Below are positions 1 to 9,215 of a stretch of DNA of 53,725 bases, one piece after another. The notes under the pieces were generated by a model. It was given only the letters and a program-made list of their open reading frames with translations. It ran no database searches and was not told the DNA's origin. The translations under genes were made by a program, and so were the position numbers. The stretch comes from Burkholderiaceae bacterium (lineage in GTDB: Bacteria; Pseudomonadota; Gammaproteobacteria; Burkholderiales; Burkholderiaceae_B): NCBI GenBank assembly GCA_021208885.1, contig JAJOJF010000016.1, positions 1 to 53,725 on the forward strand, read 5' to 3'. Position 1 is the first letter of the stretch, and every line of letters starts with the position of its first letter.

Positions 1-1129
1 CGCTGCCGTGCCGGAGTTAAAGGATCAGCCTGGGTTTGCACAAGCCTTTATGCCCGGTGGCAAGGCTCCCGTGGTTGGTCAGCGCTTCAGTTGGCCTGCC
101 GCGGCAAAAACGTTGCGATTGATCGGTCAAACGAGTGGCAAGGCTATGTATGAAGGTGAGCTCGCTCATCAATTGGTCCAATTCTTGGGCGAGCATGGCG
201 GTGCCCATACGCTGGATGACTTTGCTTCATATGAAGCACTTTGGGTTGAACCGATAGCCAAGGATTACCGAGGCTATACACTGCATGAGATTCCACCCAA
301 TGGGCAGGGCATTGCTGCTTTGATGGCAGTTGGCATTCTTGAACATTTTGATCTTAAAGGCTTAGGCCTTGACACTGTTGCCTCCCATCATCTGCAGATT
401 GAGGCAATGAAGCTGGCGTTTGCCGATTTGTACCGCTATGTGGCTGATGCTCGAAGCATGACAGTGGCGGCTGAGCATTTGCTTGATCCAGCTTATTTGG
501 CTTCGCGTGCCAAGCTGATTGCCCCTGCGCGAGCGACCCATTTTGGGCCAGGTGTTCCCGACGCTGGCGGCACAATCTATCTGTCTGCAGCCGATGAGTC
601 CGGCATGATGGTTTCGTTTATTCAATCTAACTACATGGGTTTTGGGTCGGGTGTGGTGATGCCTGATTCGGGCGTTAGCTTGCAAAATCGTGGTGTTGGT
701 TTCTCCATGGAGGCAGATTCGCCCAATGTGGTTGCTGGACGCAAGCGGCCTTTTCACACCATCATTCCAGCTTTTTTAAGCCGCAATGGCGAACCAGTCA
801 TGAGCTTTGGCGTGATGGGTGGAGACATGCAGCCGCAGGGGCACCTGCAGACGTTGGTTCGAATGCTTGATTATGACCAGCAGCCGCAGGCAGCGTGTTG
901 CGCTCCACGCTGGAAGGTCAACCGCGATTTCACGCTGGACGTGGAGTCGACGATGGCGCCCGAGGTGGTCGCCGGTTTAAAGAAACTCGGCCATCAACTG
1001 AAGTCGGTTGATGATCCCTACATGGATTTTGGCTCAGGTCAGTTTATCTGGCGCTTGTCTGGTGACCTAGAAGATGGTTATGTGGCTGCCAGTGACAGCC
1101 GCCGAGATGGGCAGGCAGTCGGTTTTTAA
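1..1129 (+). CDS. gamma-glutamyltransferase family protein (3' part, gene starts upstream of window)
   Basis: The reading frame is open from the first bases, so the gene begins outside the window; about 376 codons are present and end in TAA. It matches the second half of the GGT/cephalosporin-acylase family (Ntn hydrolases that cleave themselves into two subunits). The GGTIYL segment puts the expected self-cleavage and catalytic threonine at the codon at 572-574. It is followed by the family motifs SAADESGMMVSF, GFGSG, the small-subunit PFHTIIP block and GGDMQPQGH. These blocks resemble the YwrD-type branch more than classical periplasmic GGT. The expected reaction is hydrolysis or transfer of gamma-glutamyl groups; the substrate cannot be read. 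Localisation is unknown because the N-terminus is missing. A second, more classical GGT lies at 15703-17523. Confidence 0.85.
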   Translation, partial: AAVPELKDQPGFAQAFMPGGKAPVVGQRFSWPAAAKTLRLIGQTSGKAMYEGELAHQLVQFLGEHGGAHTLDDFASYEALWVEPIAKDYRGYTLHEIPPNGQGIAALMAVGILEHFDLKGLGLDTVASHHLQIEAMKLAFADLYRYVADARSMTVAAEHLLDPAYLASRAKLIAPARATHFGPGVPDAGGTIYLSAADESGMMVSFIQSNYMGFGSGVVMPDSGVSLQNRGVGFSMEADSPNVVAGRKRPFHTIIPAFLSRNGEPVMSFGVMGGDMQPQGHLQTLVRMLDYDQQPQAACCAPRWKVNRDFTLDVESTMAPEVVAGLKKLGHQLKSVDDPYMDFGSGQFIWRLSGDLEDGYVAASDSRRDGQAVGF

Positions 1130-1181
1130 AACTGGCTATGCAGCTCATTTTTTTGGCATTGTGCGCTAACAGAACTGCTCG

Positions 1182-2399
1182 TTAAGCCAATGGAGCTACC
1201 GGTTTTTGTTGGCGTTCCCAGACCATCATGAGCAATACGATCGCCACACACGGGAAGATCATCCAATTGATGATTTCCCAGCCGGCCACTGACAAGAGCT
1301 TGCCCGAGGCGAACGAGGAAATTGCCACGGAGCCAAACACCAGAAAATCATTCATGGCTTGCACCCGGTTTCTTTCCTCTGGGCGATGGCAAGAAGTCAC
1401 CATGGTGGTGGCTCCAATGAAACCAAAGTTCCAGCCTACGCCCAAAAGCACCAACGCAATCCAGAAGTGCTCAAGATCAAGACCGGCCAAGCCCACAGCG
1501 CCAGATGCCGCCAGGATTATCAGGCCCAGAGCAGTAATCGTATTGACCCCGAAACGTTGTATGAGGCGGCCAGTAAAGAAGCTTGGTGCGAACATGGCCA
1601 AGACATGCCATTGAATGCCTAGTGCGGCCTCACCGACAGTGTGACCACAGCCCACCATGGCGATCGGCGCTGCTGTCATCACAAAGCTCATCAGCGCATA
1701 AGACACAACGCCCGCAGTGACCGCCAGAATAAACCGAGGCTGGCTCGCGATCTCTTTGAGTGAGCGTCCAGCCTGTTTTGGCTTGTCATGAGCTGCAGAC
1801 TCGATTGGCTTTTGGGTCGTGACAGATCTCAAACGCCATATGACCGGGATGGCCAGAGCGGCCAGAATGGCTTGACCAACGAAACTGCCTGCAAAGGGTG
1901 CCCAAGGAACGATATCTCGAGTCCAGATCACAGTCTGCGGTCCTATCACGGCCGCAAACAGTCCGCCAATCATGACCCATGAAATGAGTCTAGGCTTGAT
2001 ATCCTCGGGTGCGCCATCGGCAACGGCGAAACGATAGCTTTGCACGTAAGAAGAATAAAACCCGGCGATCATCGTTCCCAGGCAAAAAATCACGAATAAT
2101 TGCTGGTAAATGCCAAATGCCGCCACCAGGCCAGAGACGATACCCAAGCCTGCACCGAATAAATAGCCAAGTCGCCTGCCATGTCGGCGCATCACCCAGG
2201 CTGCCGGTAGCGTACCGATGGCCAGCCCCAGATTGAAAATGCTGACTGGCAACGTTGCCAGGGCAGGGTTGCTGGCTAGCTGCTGCCCAACCAAGCCGCC
2301 AAGCGAGACGATGATGGCAGGGCTCGCGCCGCCAAGCGCCTGCGCGGTGGTCAGCACTCGGGCGTTGTGTTGGGATGTCGCAGAGAGATTAAGTGTCAT
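1182..2399 (-). CDS. MFS transporter
   Basis: This 405-residue, strongly hydrophobic protein has about 12 predicted membrane segments and a central polar loop near residues 195-215. That is the usual 6+6 layout of the major facilitator superfamily. The loop between segments 2 and 3 carries the sequence RRHGRRLGYLFG, the typical MFS motif-A position. The C-terminal half has a GWNFGFIGATT segment often seen in drug/sugar-type efflux members. The ATG is 9 bp after the end of ubiC on the same strand, so the two are probably cotranscribed. The substrate is unknown; an exporter role would be a guess. It converges with the GGT-family gene at the window start. Confidence 0.85.
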   Translation of the reverse strand: MTLNLSATSQHNARVLTTAQALGGASPAIIVSLGGLVGQQLASNPALATLPVSIFNLGLAIGTLPAAWVMRRHGRRLGYLFGAGLGIVSGLVAAFGIYQQLFVIFCLGTMIAGFYSSYVQSYRFAVADGAPEDIKPRLISWVMIGGLFAAVIGPQTVIWTRDIVPWAPFAGSFVGQAILAALAIPVIWRLRSVTTQKPIESAAHDKPKQAGRSLKEIASQPRFILAVTAGVVSYALMSFVMTAAPIAMVGCGHTVGEAALGIQWHVLAMFAPSFFTGRLIQRFGVNTITALGLIILAASGAVGLAGLDLEHFWIALVLLGVGWNFGFIGATTMVTSCHRPEERNRVQAMNDFLVFGSVAISSFASGKLLSVAGWEIINWMIFPCVAIVLLMMVWERQQKPVAPLA

Positions 2400-2408
2400 T
2401 GAGCGATA

Positions 2409-3017
2409 TTACCCATTTGTACGGCTTTGGGCGCGCACGATCTCCCAAAACGTTGGTAAAAAACACTCGGATACCAACAAGGGCTCGCCCCCACGCCAAA
2501 ACACCGAACGCCTGGCCCAATAGGTCAGGTTTTTGCCGGTCGCAGGCGTATGGTTCGTGATTGAGGCCAACCGAGCTAGCGGGTGCGGCATGCGAATACG
2601 TGCTGTCTCGAATGCACTGCGGCTGACGCGACGATCGTCATAAAGAATATCGGCCAGTGGGCGCCGCCCAAGCCGACCAATTGCCTGCCAGTGGCCGCAA
2701 CTGGCTCGTATGCCAACGACAGAGCGAGCCACAACGCAGTCTGTGCCATTGATGGACATGCAGATCTCGCGGGCATGAACGCAGCGTTGCTCAGGCAAGC
2801 CAATGGCAGCTTGCTCATCGACTTTAGGTGGTACCGTGCCTTGACGCACCACCCGCAGATTAAGTTCACCGAGTTCGCGCAGACCAGCGGTCAGCGCGCC
2901 GGGCCGGGTCAGCCAATGGCGGATAATTCGGTCAGCCAGTGGGTCAACCTGTTTGCTCCAGTGGGCTAGCAAAACTGTTGGCTTCGGCGTCTCGGTGTTG
3001 CTGTAGCGAGGTATCAT
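2409..3017 (-). CDS. ubiC: chorismate--pyruvate lyase
   Basis: UbiC removes pyruvate from chorismate to give 4-hydroxybenzoate, the first committed step of ubiquinone synthesis, in the cytoplasm. The 202-residue protein has the family landmarks: an N-terminal [13 protein letters not shown] block, [17 protein letters not shown] in the middle, [19 protein letters not shown], and the C-terminal [20 protein letters not shown] segment with the conserved glutamate. Its length is that of the betaproteobacterial family. The ATG at 3015-3017 is only 10 bp from the divergent ATG of the pseudouridine synthase, so the promoters must lie inside the opposite genes. The MFS gene follows after 9 bp. The next enzyme of the pathway, UbiA, is encoded in this window at 32845. 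Confidence 0.93.
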   Translation of the reverse strand: MIPRYSNTETPKPTVLLAHWSKQVDPLADRIIRHWLTRPGALTAGLRELGELNLRVVRQGTVPPKVDEQAAIGLPEQRCVHAREICMSINGTDCVVARSVVGIRASCGHWQAIGRLGRRPLADILYDDRRVSRSAFETARIRMPHPLARLASITNHTPATGKNLTYWARRSVFWRGGEPLLVSECFLPTFWEIVRAQSRTNG

Positions 3018-3027
3018 CGCGTGGTCT

Positions 3028-3756
3028 ATGGAAAAAATTCGTATCTCTAAATTGATGGCTCAACAAGGGCTGTGCTCTCGTCGCGAGGCCGATGCCTATC
3101 TGGCTGCCGGACTGGTTACCGTTGACGGGCAAGTCGCAGGCCTAGGCGATAAGGCCTTTGCCACACAGCGTATCGTACTGGATCAGCGCGGGCAGGCGCA
3201 GCAACGCGCCAGCGTGACCATTTTGATCCATAAGCCAATAGGTCTGGTGTCAGGTCAAGCCGAAGACGGTTACAAACCGGCTGTCACGCTGGTTACCCCT
3301 GAGAACCGATTTTCTGAAGATAGGTCTGGCATTGTGTTTCGGCGCGAGCATCTGCGCGGCCTTGCTGTTGCGGGAAGGCTTGATATTGACTCGACCGGCT
3401 TGTTGGTCTTGACCCAAGATGGAAGGGTCGCACGGCAGTTGATTGGACAAGATAGCGACATTGAAAAAGAATATCTCGTTCGTGTTAATGGCAAACTCTC
3501 GGCAGAGGGATTGGCTAAATTGCGCCATGGTTTGTCGCTAGACGGCAAGGCATTAAAGCCTGCGCAGGTCACCTGGCAAAACCAGGATCAGTTGAAGTTT
3601 GTGCTCAAAGAGGGAAGAAAACGGCAGATCCGGCGCATGTGTGAGCTTGTGGGCCTGTCAGTGGTGGGTTTAAAGCGAGTCAGGATTGGAAAGATCAAGC
3701 TTGGCAACCTGCCGGTTGGACAATGGCGATACCTTAGCCCCAACGAGAGCATCTGA
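3028..3756 (+). CDS. 23S rRNA pseudouridine synthase, RluF-like (RsuA/RluB/RluE/RluF family)
   Basis: The first 50 residues form an S4 RNA-binding domain ([18 protein letters not shown]). The catalytic domain follows, with [17 protein letters not shown] carrying the catalytic aspartate and a downstream [15 protein letters not shown] block. Such enzymes isomerise a single uridine in ribosomal RNA. The details (short C-terminus, [16 protein letters not shown] near the end) fit RluF, which acts on 23S U2604, better than RsuA or RluB, but the exact target is inferred. It starts at ATG 3028, 10 bp from divergent ubiC, and converges with rlmJ with a 13 bp gap. Confidence 0.88.
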   Translation: MEKIRISKLMAQQGLCSRREADAYLAAGLVTVDGQVAGLGDKAFATQRIVLDQRGQAQQRASVTILIHKPIGLVSGQAEDGYKPAVTLVTPENRFSEDRSGIVFRREHLRGLAVAGRLDIDSTGLLVLTQDGRVARQLIGQDSDIEKEYLVRVNGKLSAEGLAKLRHGLSLDGKALKPAQVTWQNQDQLKFVLKEGRKRQIRRMCELVGLSVVGLKRVRIGKIKLGNLPVGQWRYLSPNESI

Positions 3757-3769
3757 ACCAGATCCACGG

Positions 3770-4702
3770 CTAGCGTCTTGATCTAGCGACGGGTGGTGGT
3801 ATCGATGATTTGGTCGTTTTGTTTGTCTGCGTCGTTTTGGCTGTCTTGTGTGAGCTTGAACGAAGTTTCCAGCCAGCATGACTGTCTTGGGCCAGTTCTT
3901 TTGCCAGCCAGGGCAATGCAGTGCTTAGTTGTTTGTATAGGGTATAGGGTGGGTTGATGACCAGTAGGCCCGATCCAAACAAGCCATGTTGATCCACCGG
4001 GGCCTTGCTGACGGTTAATTCTGCCTGCAGCCATTCAATGCCGGGCAAATGCTGCAACTGTTTGAGCATTTGCTCGACCTGCAGACGATTGACACGGGGA
4101 TACCAGACCAGATAGCAGCCGGTCGAAAAGCGGGTCAAGGCATCTTTGATGGTTTGGACGACTGATCGGTAGTCTTGCTTATTCTCGTATGCGGGATCGA
4201 TCAGTACTAGCGCACGCCGAGTTGGGGGTGGCAGCACTGACTTTAATGCGGCGAATCCATCACGCACCTCAAGCTTGATGGCCCGAGGGGCAAGGCGGCG
4301 CTGTTGCGCCAGATTGTGGGCAAGCACATCAGCCTCAGCAGCCAAGAGTTCAAATAGCCTCAGACGATCTTGCGTGCGAATCGTTTGTAAAGCGAGCCAC
4401 GGTGAGCCCGGGTAAAGAGAGAGCTCACCGTTGGGATTGAGTTCTTTGATTTCCGCTAAGTAATGGGTTACAAGTTCTGGCGCTTGATTGGCAGACCAAA
4501 GCCTGCCGATGCCATCGGCATACTCGCTGCGAGTGTTGGCCCATTTGCCGGTTAGATCGTATAAGCCAGCGCCCGCGTGGGTATCGACGAACACAAACCC
4601 CGTCTCTTTTTGCTTGAAATAATTCAAGACGCCCAACAAAACGCAGTGCTTGAGCACATCGGCATGGTTGCCGGCATGAAATCCGTGACGGTAGCTAAAC
4701 AA
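3770..4702 (-). CDS. rlmJ: 23S rRNA (adenine-2030-N6)-methyltransferase RlmJ
   Basis: The protein starts with the family signature FSYRHGFHAGNHADVLKH and has the SAM-binding stretch FVDTHAGAGLYDL. The catalytic loop is DPAYE, in the place of the usual DPPYE of RlmJ. The enzyme methylates A2030 of 23S rRNA. The start is TTG at 4700-4702: it places the conserved N-terminus correctly and is preceded by a GAGGA ribosome-binding site. At 310 residues it is about 30 longer than E. coli RlmJ; the extra part is a polar, Thr/Lys-rich C-terminal tail. The second gene of a converging pair with the RluF-like gene, it shares the rRNA modification theme. Confidence 0.93.
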   Translation of the reverse strand: MFSYRHGFHAGNHADVLKHCVLLGVLNYFKQKETGFVFVDTHAGAGLYDLTGKWANTRSEYADGIGRLWSANQAPELVTHYLAEIKELNPNGELSLYPGSPWLALQTIRTQDRLRLFELLAAEADVLAHNLAQQRRLAPRAIKLEVRDGFAALKSVLPPPTRRALVLIDPAYENKQDYRSVVQTIKDALTRFSTGCYLVWYPRVNRLQVEQMLKQLQHLPGIEWLQAELTVSKAPVDQHGLFGSGLLVINPPYTLYKQLSTALPWLAKELAQDSHAGWKLRSSSHKTAKTTQTNKTTKSSIPPPVARSRR

Positions 4703-4841
4703 TCAATCCTCACCAGCGATGGGGTAATTTGGAGGCCAAACAATCCCGATCACAAACGGGTTTGTGCCGCTAGGGCGTACCTGCCAATGTTACACTCGGC
4801 GACATGTTTCGACAGGCTTAATTTACAGGCTTCACACGTCC

Positions 4842-6806
4842 ATGTTTGATTTCATACGATCGCATCGCCGCTGGATGCAACTGGTTCTGTTGTTGTTGGT
4901 GGTGCCAGCATTCGCTTTTTTCGGAATTGAAGGCTATGTCGGCTTCATGTCACGTGACAAGGAGCTTGCCGAGGTCAACGGTGTTGCCATTACGCAGCCC
5001 GAGTATGACGCGGTGCGTCGCAACCAGTTGGAAGAGCTGCGTCGGTTGCTTGGCGCCCAGTTTGATGCCGAGGCGATCGACACGCCGGCGTTTCGTGAAC
5101 GGATCTTGAATGACATGATCAATCAGCGCGTGATCGCTGAGGCCGCTATGCAGGGTCGTTACACCGTCTCAGATGATCAGGTGCGACAGACCATTGCCAA
5201 TATTCCAGCTGTGCAGGAAAACGGCGTATTTTCGCCAGAACGTTATCGGCAGGTGTTAGCTGCCCAAGGCATGACACCGACGGATTTTGAGATGCGGGTG
5301 CGCAGCGACTTGATCCTTTCTCAAGTGCTTGGCCCAATTGGTTCGACGGCGGCTGTGCCCAAGCAAGTGGCCGATGAGCTCATGGCAGCATTGACCCAAG
5401 AGCGCACTGTGGCACTTAGACGATTTAATGCGGAAGGATTTGAGGCAGACGTGCAAGTCACGGACGCTGACATCCAGGCTTGGTATGACAGTAACGCCGA
5501 ACAGTTGCGCTTGCCAGAAAGCGTCGATGTGGAGTTCGTGGTCTTGGATGAAGCCGCGGCCAGCAAGGGCCTGTCAGTGCCCGAGACAGAGATCGAAGCG
5601 TACTATCAACAGAACCAGGCTCGTTTTGGTCAGCCTGAGCAAAGGCGGGTGAGTCACATCTTGCGTGAAGTGGCGCCAGATGCCGATCAGGCTGCAAAAG
5701 ATGCCGCGCGCGCCAAGGCCCAGGAAATTGCCGACCAGTTGCGAGCTGACCCGAGCCAGTTTGCCGCGTTAGCAGCCGAACTATCGCAGGACCCTGGATC
5801 TTCGAATCAGGGTGGTGATCTCGGCTGGATTTCCAAGGACACGCTAGTGCCGGAAGTCGAAGATGCTGTTTTCAAGCTTGAACCCAACACGATCTCTGAA
5901 GTGATTGAAAGTCCGTTTGGTTACCATGTGGCCGTGGTCACTGATGTGCAGCCAGCCAGTATCAAGCCACTTGACCAGGTCAAAGAGGAGGTGCAGGATG
6001 AGGTTTTACGGCAAATGGCCTCTGTGCGATTTGCTGATTTGGCCACGGAACTGACCAATCTCGTTTATGACCAACGTGATGCGCTCGAGCCCATCGCCCA
6101 ACAACTCGGGCTTGAGTTGCAACGCGCGCAAGGATTGGCCCGGGCTGGGTTATTGCCAGAAGAGCTTTTTGTTCGGCAGGCGCCATTGCAGGCTGGGCAG
6201 GCAGAGATTCTGAATAACCCGCGGGTGTTGCAAGTCGCATTCTCGCCCGAGGTTTTTCAAGACAAACTCAATTCCGGTGTGATCGAGACCTCGCCTGGTT
6301 CTGTCGTGGCGCTCCGCGTAGAGAAAGTGAACCCATCGGCTGTGCCACCTCTGGAACAAGTCAAGGAATTAATCCGCGAACAATTGGTGGCAGAAGGTGC
6401 GTTAAGGCTTGCACGCGAGGCTGGCCAGGCGGCCTTGAGCGTCATTGTCGATGGTAGCCAGCCGGCGATGGGGTTTGCCGCTGCCGAAGTGGTCTCTCGT
6501 CAGGATGCTCGTAATTTGAATCAGATCGAGCTTGATGCTGTTATGAGACTGCCTGAAGGCGAGGTACCAAAGGTCATTGGTGTCGATACACCAATGGGAT
6601 ATAGTCTCTTGGAGGTCAAGGCTGTTAATGCTGGCGAGCCATTGCCCGCAGCAAATCAGGCGCAATTCAAGGGGCAGTTGGCCCAAGCTTGGGGTCGCGC
6701 TGAAGAACAGGCTGCTCTACAAGTTCTGCGTCGTTTGTTTAACGTTCAGGTCCTGCCAGACGGTGAGGCGATTATTGACGGTGACGGTAATGCTTCGGGT
6801 AGATAG
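4842..6806 (+). CDS. ppiD: periplasmic chaperone / peptidyl-prolyl isomerase PpiD
   Basis: This 654-residue protein is anchored by one N-terminal membrane helix (about residues 14-34). It carries a SurA-like N-terminal chaperone region (ELAEVNGVAITQPEYD and following helices) and a parvulin domain at about residues 267-365 (RRVSHIL, FAALAAELSQDPGSSNQGGDLGW, FGYHVAVV). A C-terminal chaperone-like tail completes it. PpiD sits at the Sec translocon on the periplasmic side and helps newly exported proteins fold. An in-frame GTG at 4764 would add 26 residues, but MFDFIRSHRR at 4842 matches the family N-terminus, so ATG 4842 is chosen. There is no strong ribosome-binding site. It is transcribed alone and converges with tesA. 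Confidence 0.92.
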   Translation: MFDFIRSHRRWMQLVLLLLVVPAFAFFGIEGYVGFMSRDKELAEVNGVAITQPEYDAVRRNQLEELRRLLGAQFDAEAIDTPAFRERILNDMINQRVIAEAAMQGRYTVSDDQVRQTIANIPAVQENGVFSPERYRQVLAAQGMTPTDFEMRVRSDLILSQVLGPIGSTAAVPKQVADELMAALTQERTVALRRFNAEGFEADVQVTDADIQAWYDSNAEQLRLPESVDVEFVVLDEAAASKGLSVPETEIEAYYQQNQARFGQPEQRRVSHILREVAPDADQAAKDAARAKAQEIADQLRADPSQFAALAAELSQDPGSSNQGGDLGWISKDTLVPEVEDAVFKLEPNTISEVIESPFGYHVAVVTDVQPASIKPLDQVKEEVQDEVLRQMASVRFADLATELTNLVYDQRDALEPIAQQLGLELQRAQGLARAGLLPEELFVRQAPLQAGQAEILNNPRVLQVAFSPEVFQDKLNSGVIETSPGSVVALRVEKVNPSAVPPLEQVKELIREQLVAEGALRLAREAGQAALSVIVDGSQPAMGFAAAEVVSRQDARNLNQIELDAVMRLPEGEVPKVIGVDTPMGYSLLEVKAVNAGEPLPAANQAQFKGQLAQAWGRAEEQAALQVLRRLFNVQVLPDGEAIIDGDGNASGR

Positions 6807-6849
6807 TCACCTGGGTTTTTGTGAGCCCTTGTCCAAACGCCAAGCGTTG

Positions 6850-7542
6850 TCACTGCCTGCCAACCGCTAGGGCTTGTTCAACGGCAGGCCATACATTCTC
6901 AAGCAGGATTGGTTGTGCTTGTTCTGAGGGGTGAATACCGTCCTCGATGAAGAGGTTTCGATCAGTCTCAAGGCCAGCCAACAAAAACGGCACCAAGATC
7001 GTATCGGTCGCTTTCGCAATCTCTGGATATAGGTTCTTGAAAGCTTCGGTGTAAGCCGGCCCGTAGTTCGCCGGAATCTGGATACCGGTAAGAATGGTGG
7101 CGGCACCAGCTTGCTGAGATAGCTCAATCATTTGTGTCAAGTTATTGCGTGTCATATCAAGCGCCAAGCCTCGTAGCGCATCGTTACCACCTAGTTCAAT
7201 AATGACTAGACCTGGCGCATGCTCCTTGAGCAAAGCGGGCAAGCGAGTGATGCCGCCGCTGGTTGTATCGCCGCTGATGCTGGCGTTAATGACTGGCGGT
7301 GGGGTGGTGTAGCGATCAGCGAGTCTTTCTCTGAGTAGCTGAACCCAGCCGCTTTGGCGCCTAATGCCGTACTCTGAAGACAAGCTGTCACCCACAATCA
7401 ATATCGGACGTTCAAGGGTTGCCTTGGGAGCAGCCGCTTGGGTATGACCAAGGTGAAATAGCCCGAAGATCATGACAAATGTCAGTCCAGCCAGCGGGAT
7501 ATTGTTAAAAAAACGATTCCAGTAATGAGACAATCTAATCAT
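6850..7542 (-). CDS. tesA: arylesterase / lysophospholipase TesA-like, SGNH hydrolase
   Basis: This is a 230-residue GDSL/SGNH esterase with an N-terminal signal sequence (hydrophobic stretch ending near HTQAAA), so it is probably periplasmic. The block I serine is in LIVGDSLS, the block III residue in ELGGND, and the block V Asp-His dyad in DGIHPSEQAQ. The family hydrolyses acyl esters, lysophospholipids and acyl-CoA thioesters. The ATG at 7540-7542 shares two bases with the divergent ybbA start (CATG). Upstream in-frame starts exist but would run deep into ybbA. The tesA/ybbA divergent pair is a conserved arrangement, as in E. coli. Confidence 0.9.
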   Translation of the reverse strand: MIRLSHYWNRFFNNIPLAGLTFVMIFGLFHLGHTQAAAPKATLERPILIVGDSLSSEYGIRRQSGWVQLLRERLADRYTTPPPVINASISGDTTSGGITRLPALLKEHAPGLVIIELGGNDALRGLALDMTRNNLTQMIELSQQAGAATILTGIQIPANYGPAYTEAFKNLYPEIAKATDTILVPFLLAGLETDRNLFIEDGIHPSEQAQPILLENVWPAVEQALAVGRQ

Positions 7543-8224
7543 GACGACAAATAATGCAATTGAAGTGATCGGGCTCACCAAACGCGTCTCTGACGCTGGT
7601 GGTGAATTGACTATCCTTGACGATATCCGTTTTTCTGTGGCGATGGGTGAATCTTTAGCCATTACCGGGGCTTCAGGATCCGGAAAGTCGACTCTCTTGG
7701 GACTGATGGCCGGGCTAGATGTTCCCAGTCAAGGTCAAGTCAAGGTCCTTGGCACCGATTTATTTTCCCTCGATGAGGACGGCCGGGCAAAGTTTCGTGC
7801 TTCTCATGTCGGGTTTGTGTTCCAGTCATTTCAGCTTTTGCCAAATCTGACCGCACTTGAGAATGTAATGTTGCCGCTCGAACTTGCGGGTCACGACGCT
7901 GATGAACCGGCCAAAGAAGCACTTGCTGAGGTTGGGTTAGAGCACCGTCTGCATCATTACCCCTCGACATTGTCTGGTGGTGAACAGCAACGGGTGTCAC
8001 TGGCTCGGGCATTTATTAGCCGTCCGGCGTTGTTGTTTGCCGATGAGCCTACTGGCAGCTTGGATGTGGTTACCGGAGCCAGAATCATTGATTTGATGTT
8101 CCGACTGCATCAAGACCATCACACCACGCTGGTTTTGGTGACGCACGATCCCAATCTGGCTAAACGCTGTCAACGCGTAGTCGAGATTCATGCTGGTCGA
8201 TTGGTTGCTGCAGAGGCTGCCTGA
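7541..8224 (+). CDS. ybbA: ABC transporter ATP-binding protein, YbbA-like (LolD/MacB class)
   Basis: This 227-residue ABC ATPase has Walker A GASGSGKST at about residues 43-51, a Q-loop (FVFQSFQLLPNLTALENV), signature LSGGEQQRVSLARAF, Walker B LLFADEPTG and an H-loop in LVTHD. The short single-domain form and sequence fit the LolD/MacB/FtsE class, which normally pairs with an FtsX-like permease to act on envelope lipids or proteins. No such permease gene is adjacent: downstream is a gene on the opposite strand. The start codon overlaps that of divergent tesA, and the 3' end overlaps the converging DMT transporter gene by 37 bp. Confidence 0.88.
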   Translation: MTTNNAIEVIGLTKRVSDAGGELTILDDIRFSVAMGESLAITGASGSGKSTLLGLMAGLDVPSQGQVKVLGTDLFSLDEDGRAKFRASHVGFVFQSFQLLPNLTALENVMLPLELAGHDADEPAKEALAEVGLEHRLHHYPSTLSGGEQQRVSLARAFISRPALLFADEPTGSLDVVTGARIIDLMFRLHQDHHTTLVLVTHDPNLAKRCQRVVEIHAGRLVAAEAA

Positions 8225-9169
8225 CGACGCGAGCTGTGCCACTCGTACCAGGCTATGCCAGCGCCGCTGGCGCAAATGAGGGCAATGCCAACCCAGCTCA
8301 CGATATCCGGAAATTCGCCCCAAACCAACCATCCAAGCGCTGCCGCTGGCACGATCTGGAGGTACATAAAAGGTGCCAGCAATGACGCGGCAGCCAGCCG
8401 GTAGGCCTGTATCTGCAGCAGGTGTCCGACACCGCCAGTCAGGCCGAGTGAGACCAGCACCATCCAACTGAAGATTGGCAATTGCCCAAGGGTTTGTTGC
8501 CAGGCGCTATCGAACATTGGCAGGACGACTGGCAGTGCCATTGTGATACCGATAGCTCCAATTAACCCGCTCCAAAGTATGGTTGTCAGTGGATGGTCTA
8601 CGGCGACTTTGCGTGTCAGAAGATGCTGTGTTGCCATAAGCACTGCCGTTATCAATCCGAATACCACGCCAATGGGAGCGAGGCCTGAACCGGGTCGTAT
8701 GACGATCAAGACGCCGACAAATCCCAGTGCGGCGGCAGTCCAGCGTGAAATGCGTTTAGGTTCGCCTAGAAGCCACGGAGCGAGCGCCAAGATGATCAGG
8801 GGAGCCAGAAAGATCATGGTCGTGGCTTGTGCCTGAGGCAAATACGACAGCGTCGTAAAAAAAACCCATGGTGGTAAATAAAATGGTGGTCCCGCGCAGA
8901 ATCTGGTACTTGAGCGACACGCTTCTAAAGAGATGCAACTCGCGGCGTGAAATCAGCAACCCCACGATTAACACGAAGTGCACCACGTATCGGAACCATA
9001 TGACCAACAGTAGGGATACGCCTGCCGTGAGCAGCCATTTGCCACTGGCATCAAGCACAGAGAGAACGGATAGCGACAACAATAAAATCGCCACGCCGGC
9101 AATGGCGTTTTGTGATCTAAGGGTTGGCTTCGGCTGCACGACAACAGAACTCTCAATCAGTGAGCTCAC
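8188..9169 (-). pseudogene. DMT/EamA family transporter, frameshifted at an A8 tract
   Basis: Two adjacent frames on this strand together make one EamA-type drug/metabolite transporter with about 10 membrane segments. The first half (start GTG 9169, or TTG 9196) runs through RGTTILFTTMGFF and then leaves the family sequence. The second half picks up in the next frame with TTLSYLPQAQATTMIFLAP, exactly the continuation expected in this family. The switch point is a run of eight A on the + strand at 8857-8864 (eight T in the coding sense); seven would restore one open frame. It may be a sequencing or assembly error, a true loss-of-function mutation, or a slippery tract. Its 3' end overlaps ybbA by 37 bp. 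Confidence 0.85.
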
Positions 9170-9215
9170 ATGATACGCTTTGGAACATTTAGTCAACTAT
9201 TTGATGAGGCTGAAA

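Noticed and set aside
4764..4841. N-terminal extension of PpiD from GTG 4764
   Set aside because: The 26 extra residues are polar, Cys-rich and unlike any signal; the family N-terminus MFDFIRSHRR begins at ATG 4842.
8188..9169. The DMT membrane protein as the missing permease of the YbbA ATPase
   Set aside because: It is a secondary transporter of the EamA type on the opposite strand, with no FtsX-like extracytoplasmic domain.
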